DNA from: Proteiniphilum sp.
Lineage (GTDB): Bacteria; Bacteroidota; Bacteroidia; Bacteroidales; Dysgonomonadaceae
Length of the DNA stretch: 62,419 bases
Assembly (NCBI GenBank): GCA_018433945.1
Contig: JAHDQF010000055.1
Coordinates: forward strand, 1-62,419
Direction: 5' to 3'
Of the stretch, positions 45,564 through 52,305 are shown one piece after another; within the stretch, counting starts at the first letter, position 1; every line of letters begins with the position of its first letter. Below the pieces are notes generated by a model. The model saw only the letters and a list, made by a program, of their open reading frames with translations, was not told where the DNA came from and ran no database searches. Position numbers and translations under genes: made by a program.

Positions 45564-46434
45564 CGAAAAGCTTCTTTTTTTCTTCTGATGAGAGGCTGCC
45601 ATATCCCGACTGTTTCAGCTTGTCCAGGATCGCATCGATCACCTCCTGCTCATCATGCTTTCGCTTGTTGTACTCCCAGTCGGTCTCGTTGCGACTGTGT
45701 TTTACCTTCATCCTGGCACCTTTTTTCCGTGGTTTGAAGAGACCTACCAGCCCGTCGAGCAGGCGACTCATCCAGTTGGTGATATCTCTTCCCCGTTTGT
45801 ATTGCATGGCGAAGATATATCCCAACAACGCTCCACCGATATGAGCCACATGACCTCCGGGGTTGGCAGGGCTGCCCAGTGAGAGGAAATCGAGGATAAA
45901 AGCAAAGATGGCGATATAAACGATCTTAACCGGGCCCAGGAAGAGGAGGTTCATCTGCACCTCAGGGTGGTAGAAGGCGGCACCCATCACGATGGCCATC
46001 ACCGCAGCTGAGGCACCGATCATCCATCCGGGTCCCATCTCTGTGTAGTAGGGGATGGTGTTGAAGGCAACCACGTAGAGGAGGGCACCTGCCAGTCCCC
46101 CCAGCAGGTAAAGGCTTCCCAGGGTACGTCCGGTGAAATATTGCAGGAAGATCTGCCCGAACCAGTAGAGCCAGAGCATGTTGAAAAGCAGGTGCAGGAA
46201 TCCCTCATGTACGAACATATAGGTGAGGAGGGTCCAGATGCGGCTCAACAAAATCGGGACATGAGAGGGTACACCCAGGAAAGTGATCGGGTCCACAGCA
46301 TGGATATTGAAAAGTGTGAAGATGACCACTACCACTTTCAGAGCAACAAAAACGAGGGTGTTGGCAAAGATCAGGCGTGTGATCACATTTCCTGTCCTGT
46401 ACTTCTGTTTCAGTCTATCAATAATATCGGCCAT
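45547..46434 (-). CDS. Rhomboid-family intramembrane serine protease (second copy)
   Basis: A 295-residue polytopic membrane protease. The catalytic serine is in MIGASAAVMAI and the catalytic histidine in HVAHIGGALLGY; the loop-1 segment and FNMLWLYWFG are recognisable. A charged cytosolic C-terminal tail of about 75 residues carries many Lys and Glu. It overlaps both neighbours by 17 nt, so it is tightly coupled to the first rhomboid and to the EEP gene. Confidence 0.9.
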   Translation of the reverse strand: MADIIDRLKQKYRTGNVITRLIFANTLVFVALKVVVVIFTLFNIHAVDPITFLGVPSHVPILLSRIWTLLTYMFVHEGFLHLLFNMLWLYWFGQIFLQYFTGRTLGSLYLLGGLAGALLYVVAFNTIPYYTEMGPGWMIGASAAVMAIVMGAAFYHPEVQMNLLFLGPVKIVYIAIFAFILDFLSLGSPANPGGHVAHIGGALLGYIFAMQYKRGRDITNWMSRLLDGLVGLFKPRKKGARMKVKHSRNETDWEYNKRKHDEQEVIDAILDKLKQSGYGSLSSEEKKKLFDASKK

Positions 46435-47095
46435 ATTTCCTGTCTCGTTTTCTCCAGTAAAGAATCATGAAGATTCCGAACAGCATCCCTCCCAGGTGAG
46501 CAAAATGGGCTACATTGTCGCCCGACCGGTTGGCTACGCCGAAGATAAGTTCCAACAATCCGTACCCGATTACAAACCACTTAGCCTTGATAGGGAAAGG
46601 GAATGGAATGATGAACAGCTCCGCATTGGGAAAGAGCAAGCCAAAAGCGAGCAGAATACCGAAAACGGCACCTGAAGCTCCCACGGTGACGCTGTCGACC
46701 ATGGAGAACATTTCCTGTGGCAATACCGCCTGAACACGGATGTAGAGGATCAGCAGCTGAATGAGTCCTGCCCCGATACCTGTTACCAGGTAATAGGTGA
46801 GGAAACGCTTGGGTCCCCATACCTGTTCCAGGGTTCGTCCGAACATAAAGACGGCAAACATGTTGAAAAAGACATGTGAAAAGGAGTAGGGATCATGCAG
46901 GAACATATAGGTGACCAGCTGATAGATGCGAAACTGCTCCGCAGCAGGGAAGTGCAAGCCGAACAGACCGGTAAGGTCAATGTTGGCCCTGCTCAGCAAT
47001 ACAAACTGAGCCAGCCAGATGATCACGTTGATGATGATCAGGTTCTTGGTGACCACCGGCAGCATTCCCGCAAAACTATTTCTTGAATTATTCAT
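46418..47095 (-). CDS. Rhomboid-family intramembrane serine protease (first copy)
   Basis: A 225-residue, six-helix membrane protease. The catalytic GASGAVFGI serine and HFAHLGGMLFG histidine are present, as is the AVFMFGRTLEQVWG loop. From ATG 47095 it starts MNNSRNSFAGML. The frame extends 49 codons further upstream but that part lacks membrane character and runs through the promoter. It is the first gene of a three-gene overlapping operon. Confidence 0.9.
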   Translation of the reverse strand: MNNSRNSFAGMLPVVTKNLIIINVIIWLAQFVLLSRANIDLTGLFGLHFPAAEQFRIYQLVTYMFLHDPYSFSHVFFNMFAVFMFGRTLEQVWGPKRFLTYYLVTGIGAGLIQLLILYIRVQAVLPQEMFSMVDSVTVGASGAVFGILLAFGLLFPNAELFIIPFPFPIKAKWFVIGYGLLELIFGVANRSGDNVAHFAHLGGMLFGIFMILYWRKRDRKYGRYY

Positions 47096-47118
47096 ATTTA
47101 TACCCAACTGTTGAGGCG

Positions 47119-47126
47119 CAAAATTA
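47119..47126 (-). promoter_or_regulatory. Promoter -7 box of the rhomboid operon
   Basis: TAATTTTG on the minus strand matches TAnnTTTG, 23 nt before the ATG at 47095. No TTG at ideal spacing. Confidence 0.4.
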
Positions 47127-47207
47127 CAATTATTTCCTGCAATTTGCGGTTTTATGCTACATAAATGGTTTTTTTTTATAAAAAACAAGTACTTTTTATC
47201 ATTTTTC

Positions 47208-47238
47208 TTGATTTTGTAGGTTTTAACGCTTATATTTG
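47208..47238 (+). promoter_or_regulatory. Promoter of hup
   Basis: TTG (47208-47210), 20 nt, TATATTTG (47231-47238): a good Bacteroidota promoter, 62 nt before the ATG. Confidence 0.6.
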
Positions 47239-47300
47239 GCAACTAAAATAAGGCTCAGCCTTGACTTATCGTATGTTTAATTATTAATTTACCATTTCTT

Positions 47301-47567
47301 ATGAACAAATCAGAACTTATTAGCGCTATTGCCGAAAAAGCCGGTCTTAGCAAAGTGGATGCAAAGAAAGCATTGGACGCCACTCTCGACACCATCTCCG
47401 GTGAAGTAAAAGCTGGCGGCAAAGTTGTATTGGTCGGATTCGGCACATTCTCCGTATCTGAAAGAAGCGCCAGAAAAGGAATTAACCCGCGCACGAAGAA
47501 AGCCATCAACATTCCTGCAAAGAAAACCGCTAAATTTAAAGCCGGTTCGGAATTGTCGAATCTCTAA
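47301..47567 (+). CDS. hup: HU-family DNA-binding protein
   Basis: An 88-residue nucleoid protein that bends DNA. The helical N-terminal half (NKSELISAIAEKAGLSKVDA) and the beta-arm region (GFGTFSVSERSARKGINPRT) with its proline tip are complete; the C terminus KKTAKFKAGSELSNL matches canonical HU. It is monocistronic between a good promoter and a strong terminator, next to tRNA-Lys. Confidence 0.96.
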   Translation: MNKSELISAIAEKAGLSKVDAKKALDATLDTISGEVKAGGKVVLVGFGTFSVSERSARKGINPRTKKAINIPAKKTAKFKAGSELSNL

Positions 47568-47590
47568 GTTGTTGGCCGGAGCATAAAAAA

Positions 47591-47619
47591 GGAACAAATT
47601 ACTGGTTTGTTCCTTTTTT
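47591..47619 (+). terminator. Terminator of hup
   Basis: GGAACAAA (47591-47598) pairs with TTTGTTCC (47606-47613), followed by six T. Confidence 0.85.
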
Positions 47620-47731
47620 GACTTTCCATTCATCTGATGTTCCATTCATCTGATGCACGCTTCTACCGCCGTTTTATATCCTATACACAATAAAAAAATG
47701 AGGATTTTTACGGTGGTAAAAAAAATATTTG

Positions 47732-47739
47732 TACCTTTG
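47732..47739 (+). promoter_or_regulatory. Promoter -7 box of tRNA-Lys
   Basis: TACCTTTG matches TAnnTTTG and lies 13 nt before the mature tRNA. Confidence 0.5.
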
Positions 47740-47752
47740 CCACCCTGAAAAT

Positions 47753-47825
47753 GACTCCGTAGCTCAGTTGGTAGAGCAATTGACTCTTAATCAATGGGTC
47801 GAGAGTTCGAGCCTCTCCGGGGTCA
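47753..47825 (+). tRNA. tRNA-Lys (anticodon CTT)
   Basis: A 73-nt cloverleaf. Acceptor arms are GACTCCG/CGGGGTC with discriminator A; the anticodon stem is ATTGA/TCAAT with loop CTCTTAA, so the anticodon is CTT. CCA is not encoded. It stands at the left edge of the accessory region and may be the integration target. Confidence 0.93.
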
Positions 47826-47836
47826 CTTCATAATCA

Positions 47837-47869
47837 AGCACTTACCGCATCAACCGGTAGGTGCTTTTT
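47837..47869 (+). terminator. Terminator after tRNA-Lys
   Basis: AGCACTTACCG (47837-47847) pairs with CGGTAGGTGCT (47855-47865) with one G-T pair, followed by T. It is closely similar to the hairpin after tRNA-Gly. Confidence 0.7.
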
Positions 47870-47874
47870 CTTTG

Positions 47875-47894
47875 GGTCATACATAGGTCATACA
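47875..47894. repeat. Short direct repeat next to the tRNA-Lys terminator
   Basis: GGTCATACA occurs twice 11 nt apart (47875-47883 and 47886-47894). It sits at the presumed left edge of the element, where integrase arm or core sites are often found. The role is unproven. Confidence 0.35.
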
Positions 47895-48002
47895 AGTTGA
47901 TTGTAACATCAATAAATAACACAATTCAAATCACACTTTCAGTAGATTTCATTTCTGAAACGATGCTGTTAATCCTGGATCTTCAAAACCCACCTTTCTC
48001 CC

Positions 48003-48051
48003 ATTGGTAACATTTAGGAGTATAACTACCTGTACCAACAATGTTACCAAT
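48003..48051. repeat. Perfect 12-bp inverted repeat carrying the GGTAAC motif
   Basis: ATTGGTAACATT (48003-48014) and AATGTTACCAAT (48040-48051) form a perfect inverted pair with a 25-nt centre. The same 12-mer occurs again as the first iteron at 52156-52167, and another TGTTACCAA lies at 48189-48197. The surrounding 47.9-48.28 kb holds no gene. A 10-bp palindrome (CCGGTACCGG) lies at 48203-48212. Confidence 0.6.
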
Positions 48052-48277
48052 CCCTGCAAAAACTGCTTTTCTTCACAAAATAATTAGAACAGCCAAAGAA
48101 CCAATAAGATAATAATAATCGACTAACCAACCAACCCATTAAGATACCACCCAGCCATCCTCCCAACCCCATGGAAACCCCCAAAATGTGTTACCAACTC
48201 CCCCGGTACCGGTCACACCTTCACTCCCTTATCCCTAACAAAATCAAACACATCTGCTGTTTATTATTTTTTATGCT

Positions 48278-48285
48278 TATTTTTG
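48278..48285 (+). promoter_or_regulatory. Promoter -7 box before the candidate structured RNA
   Basis: TATTTTTG matches TAnnTTTG, and transcription would begin near 48290-48293. This coincides with the 5' side of the first stem of the structured region. Confidence 0.45.
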
Positions 48286-48288
48286 TAG

Positions 48289-48475
48289 CGATGTCGGTCA
48301 AAACGTAAGATATATTTTTCGGTGGTGCACTTTACCGAAATTGAGACATCGGCGTTAGTCTTTTTATCTTGGTGCCCTATCGTTCTCTTGTAGAACACTC
48401 GGCACAGCGTGTAAACTGGTAAGCGGTGTAATTGCTACAGCGTTTGTCGGATGAGTGATATTTTTTCACTTTTTG
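48289..48475 (+). ncRNA. Candidate structured small RNA or leader of the element
   Basis: About 185 nt without a coding frame, starting at a -7 box. Stem 1 is CGATGTC (48289-48295) with GACATCG (48345-48351), and it encloses TTTCGGT with ACCGAAA. Stem 2 is GTGCC/GGCAC (48372-48376, 48401-48405) with inner GTTCT/AGAAC (48382-48386, 48392-48396). The last hairpin is AGTGA/TCACT (48454-48458, 48466-48470) followed by TTTT, like a terminator. It could be an sRNA of the element or the structured leader of the gene at 48552. I do not recognise a known RNA family. Confidence 0.4.
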
Positions 48476-48551
48476 AAATAATTCCTTTTGAAGCATGAGG
48501 TCTTTGGATTAGATCAATTGCTGTGCGTATTTAATTCTTAACATTCCTTCC

Positions 48552-50099
48552 ATGAGAGCGAAAGAAAAGCTAGAGTTCAACAAAACCGAATTCGAATTCT
48601 ACATGCTTGTCAAAAAATCTATCTACGATCTTTATCCCCTGAGAACAAACAAACGAAAAACAGAAGAGTATTGCGACAATCATCTCTTTGCCGATGCCAG
48701 GTGTCGGGAGATCTTCAAAATCAACAACTGCAATCATGAATCGGTCAATTTCCATGAAAACGATGATGAAATAGATCACCTGATCTCCTACAGGGTCAGG
48801 AAGGAGATTCAAAACGCCATCTGCGACGACAAGACATTTATCTATGCCTACAACATCATCGAACGGGATCACAATCCCTACAACGATGTTTACAAGAGCA
48901 AGAGTCTCCAACTCAAACCCGAAACTCTAACTTCCGCGAGAGAGATCGAGGAGGAGATCTCAAGCTACAAGGAGGACTATCCCAAGAACAATTTGAGCGA
49001 CTACCTGATCGTTGAGGCGAATTTTAAATTTTACAACGAACGTTTCTTGAATCTTAATTTTGATGATGAGGGGTGGCTCTTTATCTTCAACAAGGCTTAT
49101 GAGATCTTCGATCGCATTCGCACCCTGGCTGCAAATCCCTCGCAAGCCCATCATATCGCCAACAACATCTATTTTGGCGACAAGCTGATGGAGGATACCA
49201 TACTCGACTTCCTACTCCTTCTGATCGATAACTACTCCTACGATCTGACACCGGAGCAGGTGAAGAAGTTCAGGTTGCTGGCATTCTTCATCCGCAAACA
49301 TCGCGACCCGCAGACGCTGACAATTGAGAAGAAATATCTCGACAGAATTCAATCCCTCAACCTGGCTAAGGTGGACTGGATGAAAGCTACACGCTATTTC
49401 AATGTTCACCTCATCTCAAATTGGGTCACCTACTCCGGTCTCTCTTATGATCAGCAGCTGCAAATCCTGAACCTTATCAAAGGGAAATACCTCACCGAGA
49501 AACAGCACAACCCCGATTTCTTCTGTTATGATTTGAGCGATTGCTTCTCTCAACTGCAGCAGCTCTTGACGTCAGATGAACCCCCACCTGGATGCAATGG
49601 CTCACCCGTTCCCTCCACAAACACAATAAATCCCAACCCACCACAAAAGCAACTTCCCATGGTACGCATGATTGAGCACCTGAACACTTCTTTGGATGAA
49701 TTGAAAGAACAAAATGCCCAACTCACCCGGATCATCACACAACAAAATGAAGAATTGAGAGTGCTTCATGAGAAACATGATGAGGAGACCCGTAACATGA
49801 TGACGGTTCTCAACGAACATGAAGAGAACTACAATTCAAAAGGCTTTACGCTTGCTCAAATGACTCTCGTCTTCTATTACCTTTTCAATGAACTGGGCAT
49901 CACCTTCGACAATACACCCAAAGTGAAATGGGCCCGTTTCATTCAGAAAGTCACCGGTAAGCATATTCAAAATGTCAAAACAGAACTCGATATCGATTTC
50001 GATAGCTCAAAAACCAAAAAGAATCTCAAGATCATGGCCGATCTGTTCCTTGAAATGCTGCCACACATCAAAGTAAAAATAGAAAACGATAGTAAATAA
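48552..50099 (+). CDS. Element-encoded coiled-coil protein of unknown function
   Basis: A 515-residue hydrophilic, mostly helical cytosolic protein that I do not recognise with confidence. After a proline/threonine-rich linker (about 350-375) comes a coiled coil (about 380-435, SLDELKEQNAQL and onward). A C-terminal domain (GFTLAQMTLVFYYLFNEL, then FIQKVTGKHIQNVK) has a pattern reminiscent of the RteC-type proteins of Bacteroidota conjugative elements; this is a weak, by-eye resemblance. It is the first gene behind the structured non-coding left arm and is followed by a hairpin terminator. A regulatory or DNA-processing role is possible. Confidence 0.6.
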   Translation: MRAKEKLEFNKTEFEFYMLVKKSIYDLYPLRTNKRKTEEYCDNHLFADARCREIFKINNCNHESVNFHENDDEIDHLISYRVRKEIQNAICDDKTFIYAYNIIERDHNPYNDVYKSKSLQLKPETLTSAREIEEEISSYKEDYPKNNLSDYLIVEANFKFYNERFLNLNFDDEGWLFIFNKAYEIFDRIRTLAANPSQAHHIANNIYFGDKLMEDTILDFLLLLIDNYSYDLTPEQVKKFRLLAFFIRKHRDPQTLTIEKKYLDRIQSLNLAKVDWMKATRYFNVHLISNWVTYSGLSYDQQLQILNLIKGKYLTEKQHNPDFFCYDLSDCFSQLQQLLTSDEPPPGCNGSPVPSTNTINPNPPQKQLPMVRMIEHLNTSLDELKEQNAQLTRIITQQNEELRVLHEKHDEETRNMMTVLNEHEENYNSKGFTLAQMTLVFYYLFNELGITFDNTPKVKWARFIQKVTGKHIQNVKTELDIDFDSSKTKKNLKIMADLFLEMLPHIKVKIENDSK

Positions 50100-50167
50100 C
50101 ATTATTTAACGTGGTGGTAGTGACTTTGTTATACTACTTTTCCCACTACCTCCCGTTTTTTGCCTTT

Positions 50168-50213
50168 TATATTTGCACCACTGTCTCACCGTTGAGGCAG
50201 TGGTGCTCTTTTC
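50168..50213 (+). terminator. Hairpin between the coiled-coil gene and the HTH genes
   Basis: GCACCACTG (50175-50183) and CAGTGGTGC (50198-50206) form a perfect 9-bp stem followed by a T-rich run. A TATATTTG -7-like box (50168-50175) abuts its 5' arm, so it could be a terminator for the upstream gene, an attenuator for the HTH genes, or both. Confidence 0.55.
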
Positions 50214-50252
50214 TATTGGCACGGAAGATTACCCAATTGCCATTTATTTACC

Positions 50253-50597
50253 ATGGATGAAAAGACGATTACCTTCAATGACATCCCTGAGGCAATGAAC
50301 TACCTCATCACTAAAATGAACGACCTGGAGGAGATGATCAGAACTTCTGCCTTCCAACAACCTGATCAGAATGACTGGTTCAACCTTGAGGAGCTCTGCG
50401 ATTACCTCCCCGACCGGCCGGCAAAACAAACAGTCTACAGCTGGGTCAACCAAAAGAAGATTCCCTATCACAAGAAGGGGAAGAAGCTCCAGTTCCTGAA
50501 ATGTGAAATCGATGAGTGGCTGCATACCGATGAACTGCAGCAGGAAATTATCGCGAATCCCGTTTTACAAACCAACAAAAAAAGAAGAAGATCATGA
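50253..50597 (+). CDS. Helix-turn-helix (excisionase/MerR-like) DNA-binding protein 1
   Basis: A 114-residue protein. An acidic coiled N terminus (AMNYLITKMNDLEEMI) is followed by a winged HTH of the excisionase type (FNLEELCDYLPDRPAKQTVY, then SWVNQKKIPYHKKGKKLQF and the wing/helix CEIDEWL). Such paired HTH proteins are standard in Bacteroidota mobile elements, where they control excision or transcription. It overlaps the second HTH gene by 4 nt (ATGA). Confidence 0.8.
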   Translation: MDEKTITFNDIPEAMNYLITKMNDLEEMIRTSAFQQPDQNDWFNLEELCDYLPDRPAKQTVYSWVNQKKIPYHKKGKKLQFLKCEIDEWLHTDELQQEIIANPVLQTNKKRRRS

Positions 50598-50851
50598 AAA
50601 AAGAAAAACATTACGCCATTCTTTATGAGTGGGCCGACTGGGTGGATTCTCAGGATGTGATGCAGAAATTCCACATCTCTGTCCGTACGTTGCAGAGCTG
50701 GCGGACCAATAAGGTTTTGCCCTACTCTTGCATCCGCGGAAAGATCTACTATCGGAAGTCTGACATTCTTCTCATCCTCCAGAAAAATTACAATGGCACC
50801 AGGAAGTCATTGTTACCGGAGTTCAATGATTGCAATGTAGAATTTCGATGA
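50594..50851 (+). CDS. Helix-turn-helix DNA-binding protein 2
   Basis: An 85-residue protein with an excisionase-like winged HTH (WVDSQDVMQKFHISVRTL, QSWRTNKVLPYSCIRGKI, YYRKSDILLIL). It is translationally coupled to the first HTH gene and followed after 15 nt by the ATPase gene. The two HTH proteins share the domain layout but are clearly different in sequence, so they may form a heteromeric regulator. Confidence 0.78.
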   Translation: MKKEKHYAILYEWADWVDSQDVMQKFHISVRTLQSWRTNKVLPYSCIRGKIYYRKSDILLILQKNYNGTRKSLLPEFNDCNVEFR

Positions 50852-50866
50852 TTCAACATCTTTAGC

Positions 50867-52108
50867 ATGAAAGCGAACGCTCTTTCTGCCGATGAAATGA
50901 AAAGTCAGTCGGTAGATATCCTGGATGTCGATATCGAACAATTCAGGATCAACAACTTTGTGAAGCTGTTGGGGGATGATCTGAACGACAACCTCCAACA
51001 GCTTAAAGCTTCCAAACCTGCCGATCTGCTCGAGGTGAAAACCGCAAACAAGTGGATCGAACAGGCTTCCCGGCGTCCCATCCCCCGGATGCTCTTTAGT
51101 GAGTTCTGGTTCGAACAGGAGCTCTGCATCCTCTTTGCCGATACCAACGTGGGGAAGACTATCCTGGCGGTACAAATCGCCGACAGCATATCCCGGGGAC
51201 AATCCATTCCGGGTTTCAAGCTGGAAACAAAAGCGCAGAAAGTGATTTATTGCGACTTTGAACTCAACGACAAACAATTCCAGAGCCGATACTCTCGCAA
51301 CTACGAAGTTCCTTATCAATTCAGCGATAACTTTCTCAGGGTGGAGATTAATCCGGATGCTGATTTTCCCGAGGATGCCTCTTTTGAGTTTGCCCTCAGC
51401 AACGCGATCGAGAGGGTGATTACCGATAACGGTGCCAAGATCGTGATCATCGACAACATCACCTACCTCCGCCACGAGAACGAGCGGGCAAAGGATGCGC
51501 TACCACTGATGAAGCATCTGAAACGTCTCAAAAGCAAGTACAACCTATCCCTGCTGGTCTTGGCGCACACACCCAAGCGTGATCTCACAAAGCCGCTCAC
51601 GCGGAACGACCTTCAGGGGAGTAAGGTGCTGATGAACTTCTGCGACAGCAGCTTCGCGATAGGGGAGAGCTCTTCCGATAGTTCTTTCCGTTACATCAAG
51701 ATGATCAAGGTCCGCTCAACCGAACACATTTATGACAGCTACAACATCATGGTCTGCCAAATTACAAAGCCGGACAATTTCCTTCACTTCAACTTCTTGC
51801 ATCTCGACAGTGAGTATAAGCATCTCAAGACGGTGACGGAACGGGATCGGGAGATTCTTGTTGAGGAGGTCAGCAAATGCATGAAGGAAGATCCTTCCAT
51901 TTCCGCTTATGCGATTGCCAAGCGTCTCTGCCCGGAGGAGAAAAAATTCAGCAGCTTCAAGATCAAAATCCTGCGCATCTATAAGAAGATCATCCAGGAC
52001 GTCAATCTCTGCGATGAAGTAGATTCCGGTCAACAGGATCCTTTCAATCCCGAAGATTATAACCGGTTAAATGGAGATGAAGAATTCCCTTCGTGTACCA
52101 ATCCGTAA
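50867..52108 (+). CDS. RecA-fold AAA ATPase (RepA-like replicative helicase candidate)
   Basis: A 413-residue cytosolic ATPase. Walker A is ADTNVGKT (91-98) and Walker B KIVIIDN (191-197); LVLAHTPKR (about 231-239) supplies a sensor histidine, and NDLQGSKVLMNFCDSSF is the region typical of the RepA/AAA_25 group. The C-terminal part (SKCMKEDPSISAYAIAKRL) looks like a winged-helix domain. It is placed between the HTH genes and an iteron-like array followed by a primase-like gene, which fits a plasmid-type replication initiator/helicase. Helicase activity is inferred. Confidence 0.75.
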   Translation: MKANALSADEMKSQSVDILDVDIEQFRINNFVKLLGDDLNDNLQQLKASKPADLLEVKTANKWIEQASRRPIPRMLFSEFWFEQELCILFADTNVGKTILAVQIADSISRGQSIPGFKLETKAQKVIYCDFELNDKQFQSRYSRNYEVPYQFSDNFLRVEINPDADFPEDASFEFALSNAIERVITDNGAKIVIIDNITYLRHENERAKDALPLMKHLKRLKSKYNLSLLVLAHTPKRDLTKPLTRNDLQGSKVLMNFCDSSFAIGESSSDSSFRYIKMIKVRSTEHIYDSYNIMVCQITKPDNFLHFNFLHLDSEYKHLKTVTERDREILVEEVSKCMKEDPSISAYAIAKRLCPEEKKFSSFKIKILRIYKKIIQDVNLCDEVDSGQQDPFNPEDYNRLNGDEEFPSCTNP

Positions 52109-52155
52109 TAAGTTTCCACTAGCATGACCCTGTCAATCCTAAACGCAAAATTCAG

Positions 52156-52285
52156 ATTGGTAACATTGTTGGTAACACTGGTAACATCGGTAACCCTCCT
52201 ATATATATGTTTCTTTGTTACCAATCTATATAACTGTAAGAATATCAGAGTTTAGACTCTATTTTATTGGTAACACCCTGTTACC
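52156..52285. repeat. Iteron-like cluster of seven GGTAAC motifs with AT-rich segment
   Basis: GGTAAC occurs in direct orientation at 52159, 52171, 52180, 52189 and 52269, and inverted (GTTACC) at 52217 and 52280. The first unit, ATTGGTAACATT, is identical to the arm at 48003-48014. Spacings of the first four are 12, 9 and 9 bp. An AT-rich stretch (about 52197-52265) lies between the motifs. The layout resembles an iteron origin or a cooperative operator between the ATPase and primase genes. Confidence 0.6.
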
Positions 52286-52305
52286 TTTCACTCTTGAAAT
52301 CCTTT

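Noticed and set aside
47837-47894. C-terminal end of an integrase read on the minus strand across the tRNA-Lys terminator
   Set aside because: A short frame (MYDPKKK and onward) exists, but it is only 16 codons and is explained by the terminator hairpin.
48289-48475. 6S RNA
   Set aside because: The length is similar, but the region folds as several separate hairpins and not as one long rod with a central bubble.
50253-50851. Toxin-antitoxin pair
   Set aside because: Both small coupled proteins are HTH DNA-binding proteins of excisionase type; neither has a toxin fold.
52156-52285. CRISPR array
   Set aside because: Repeats are only 6-12 bp, in both orientations, with 9-12-bp spacing and no cas genes.
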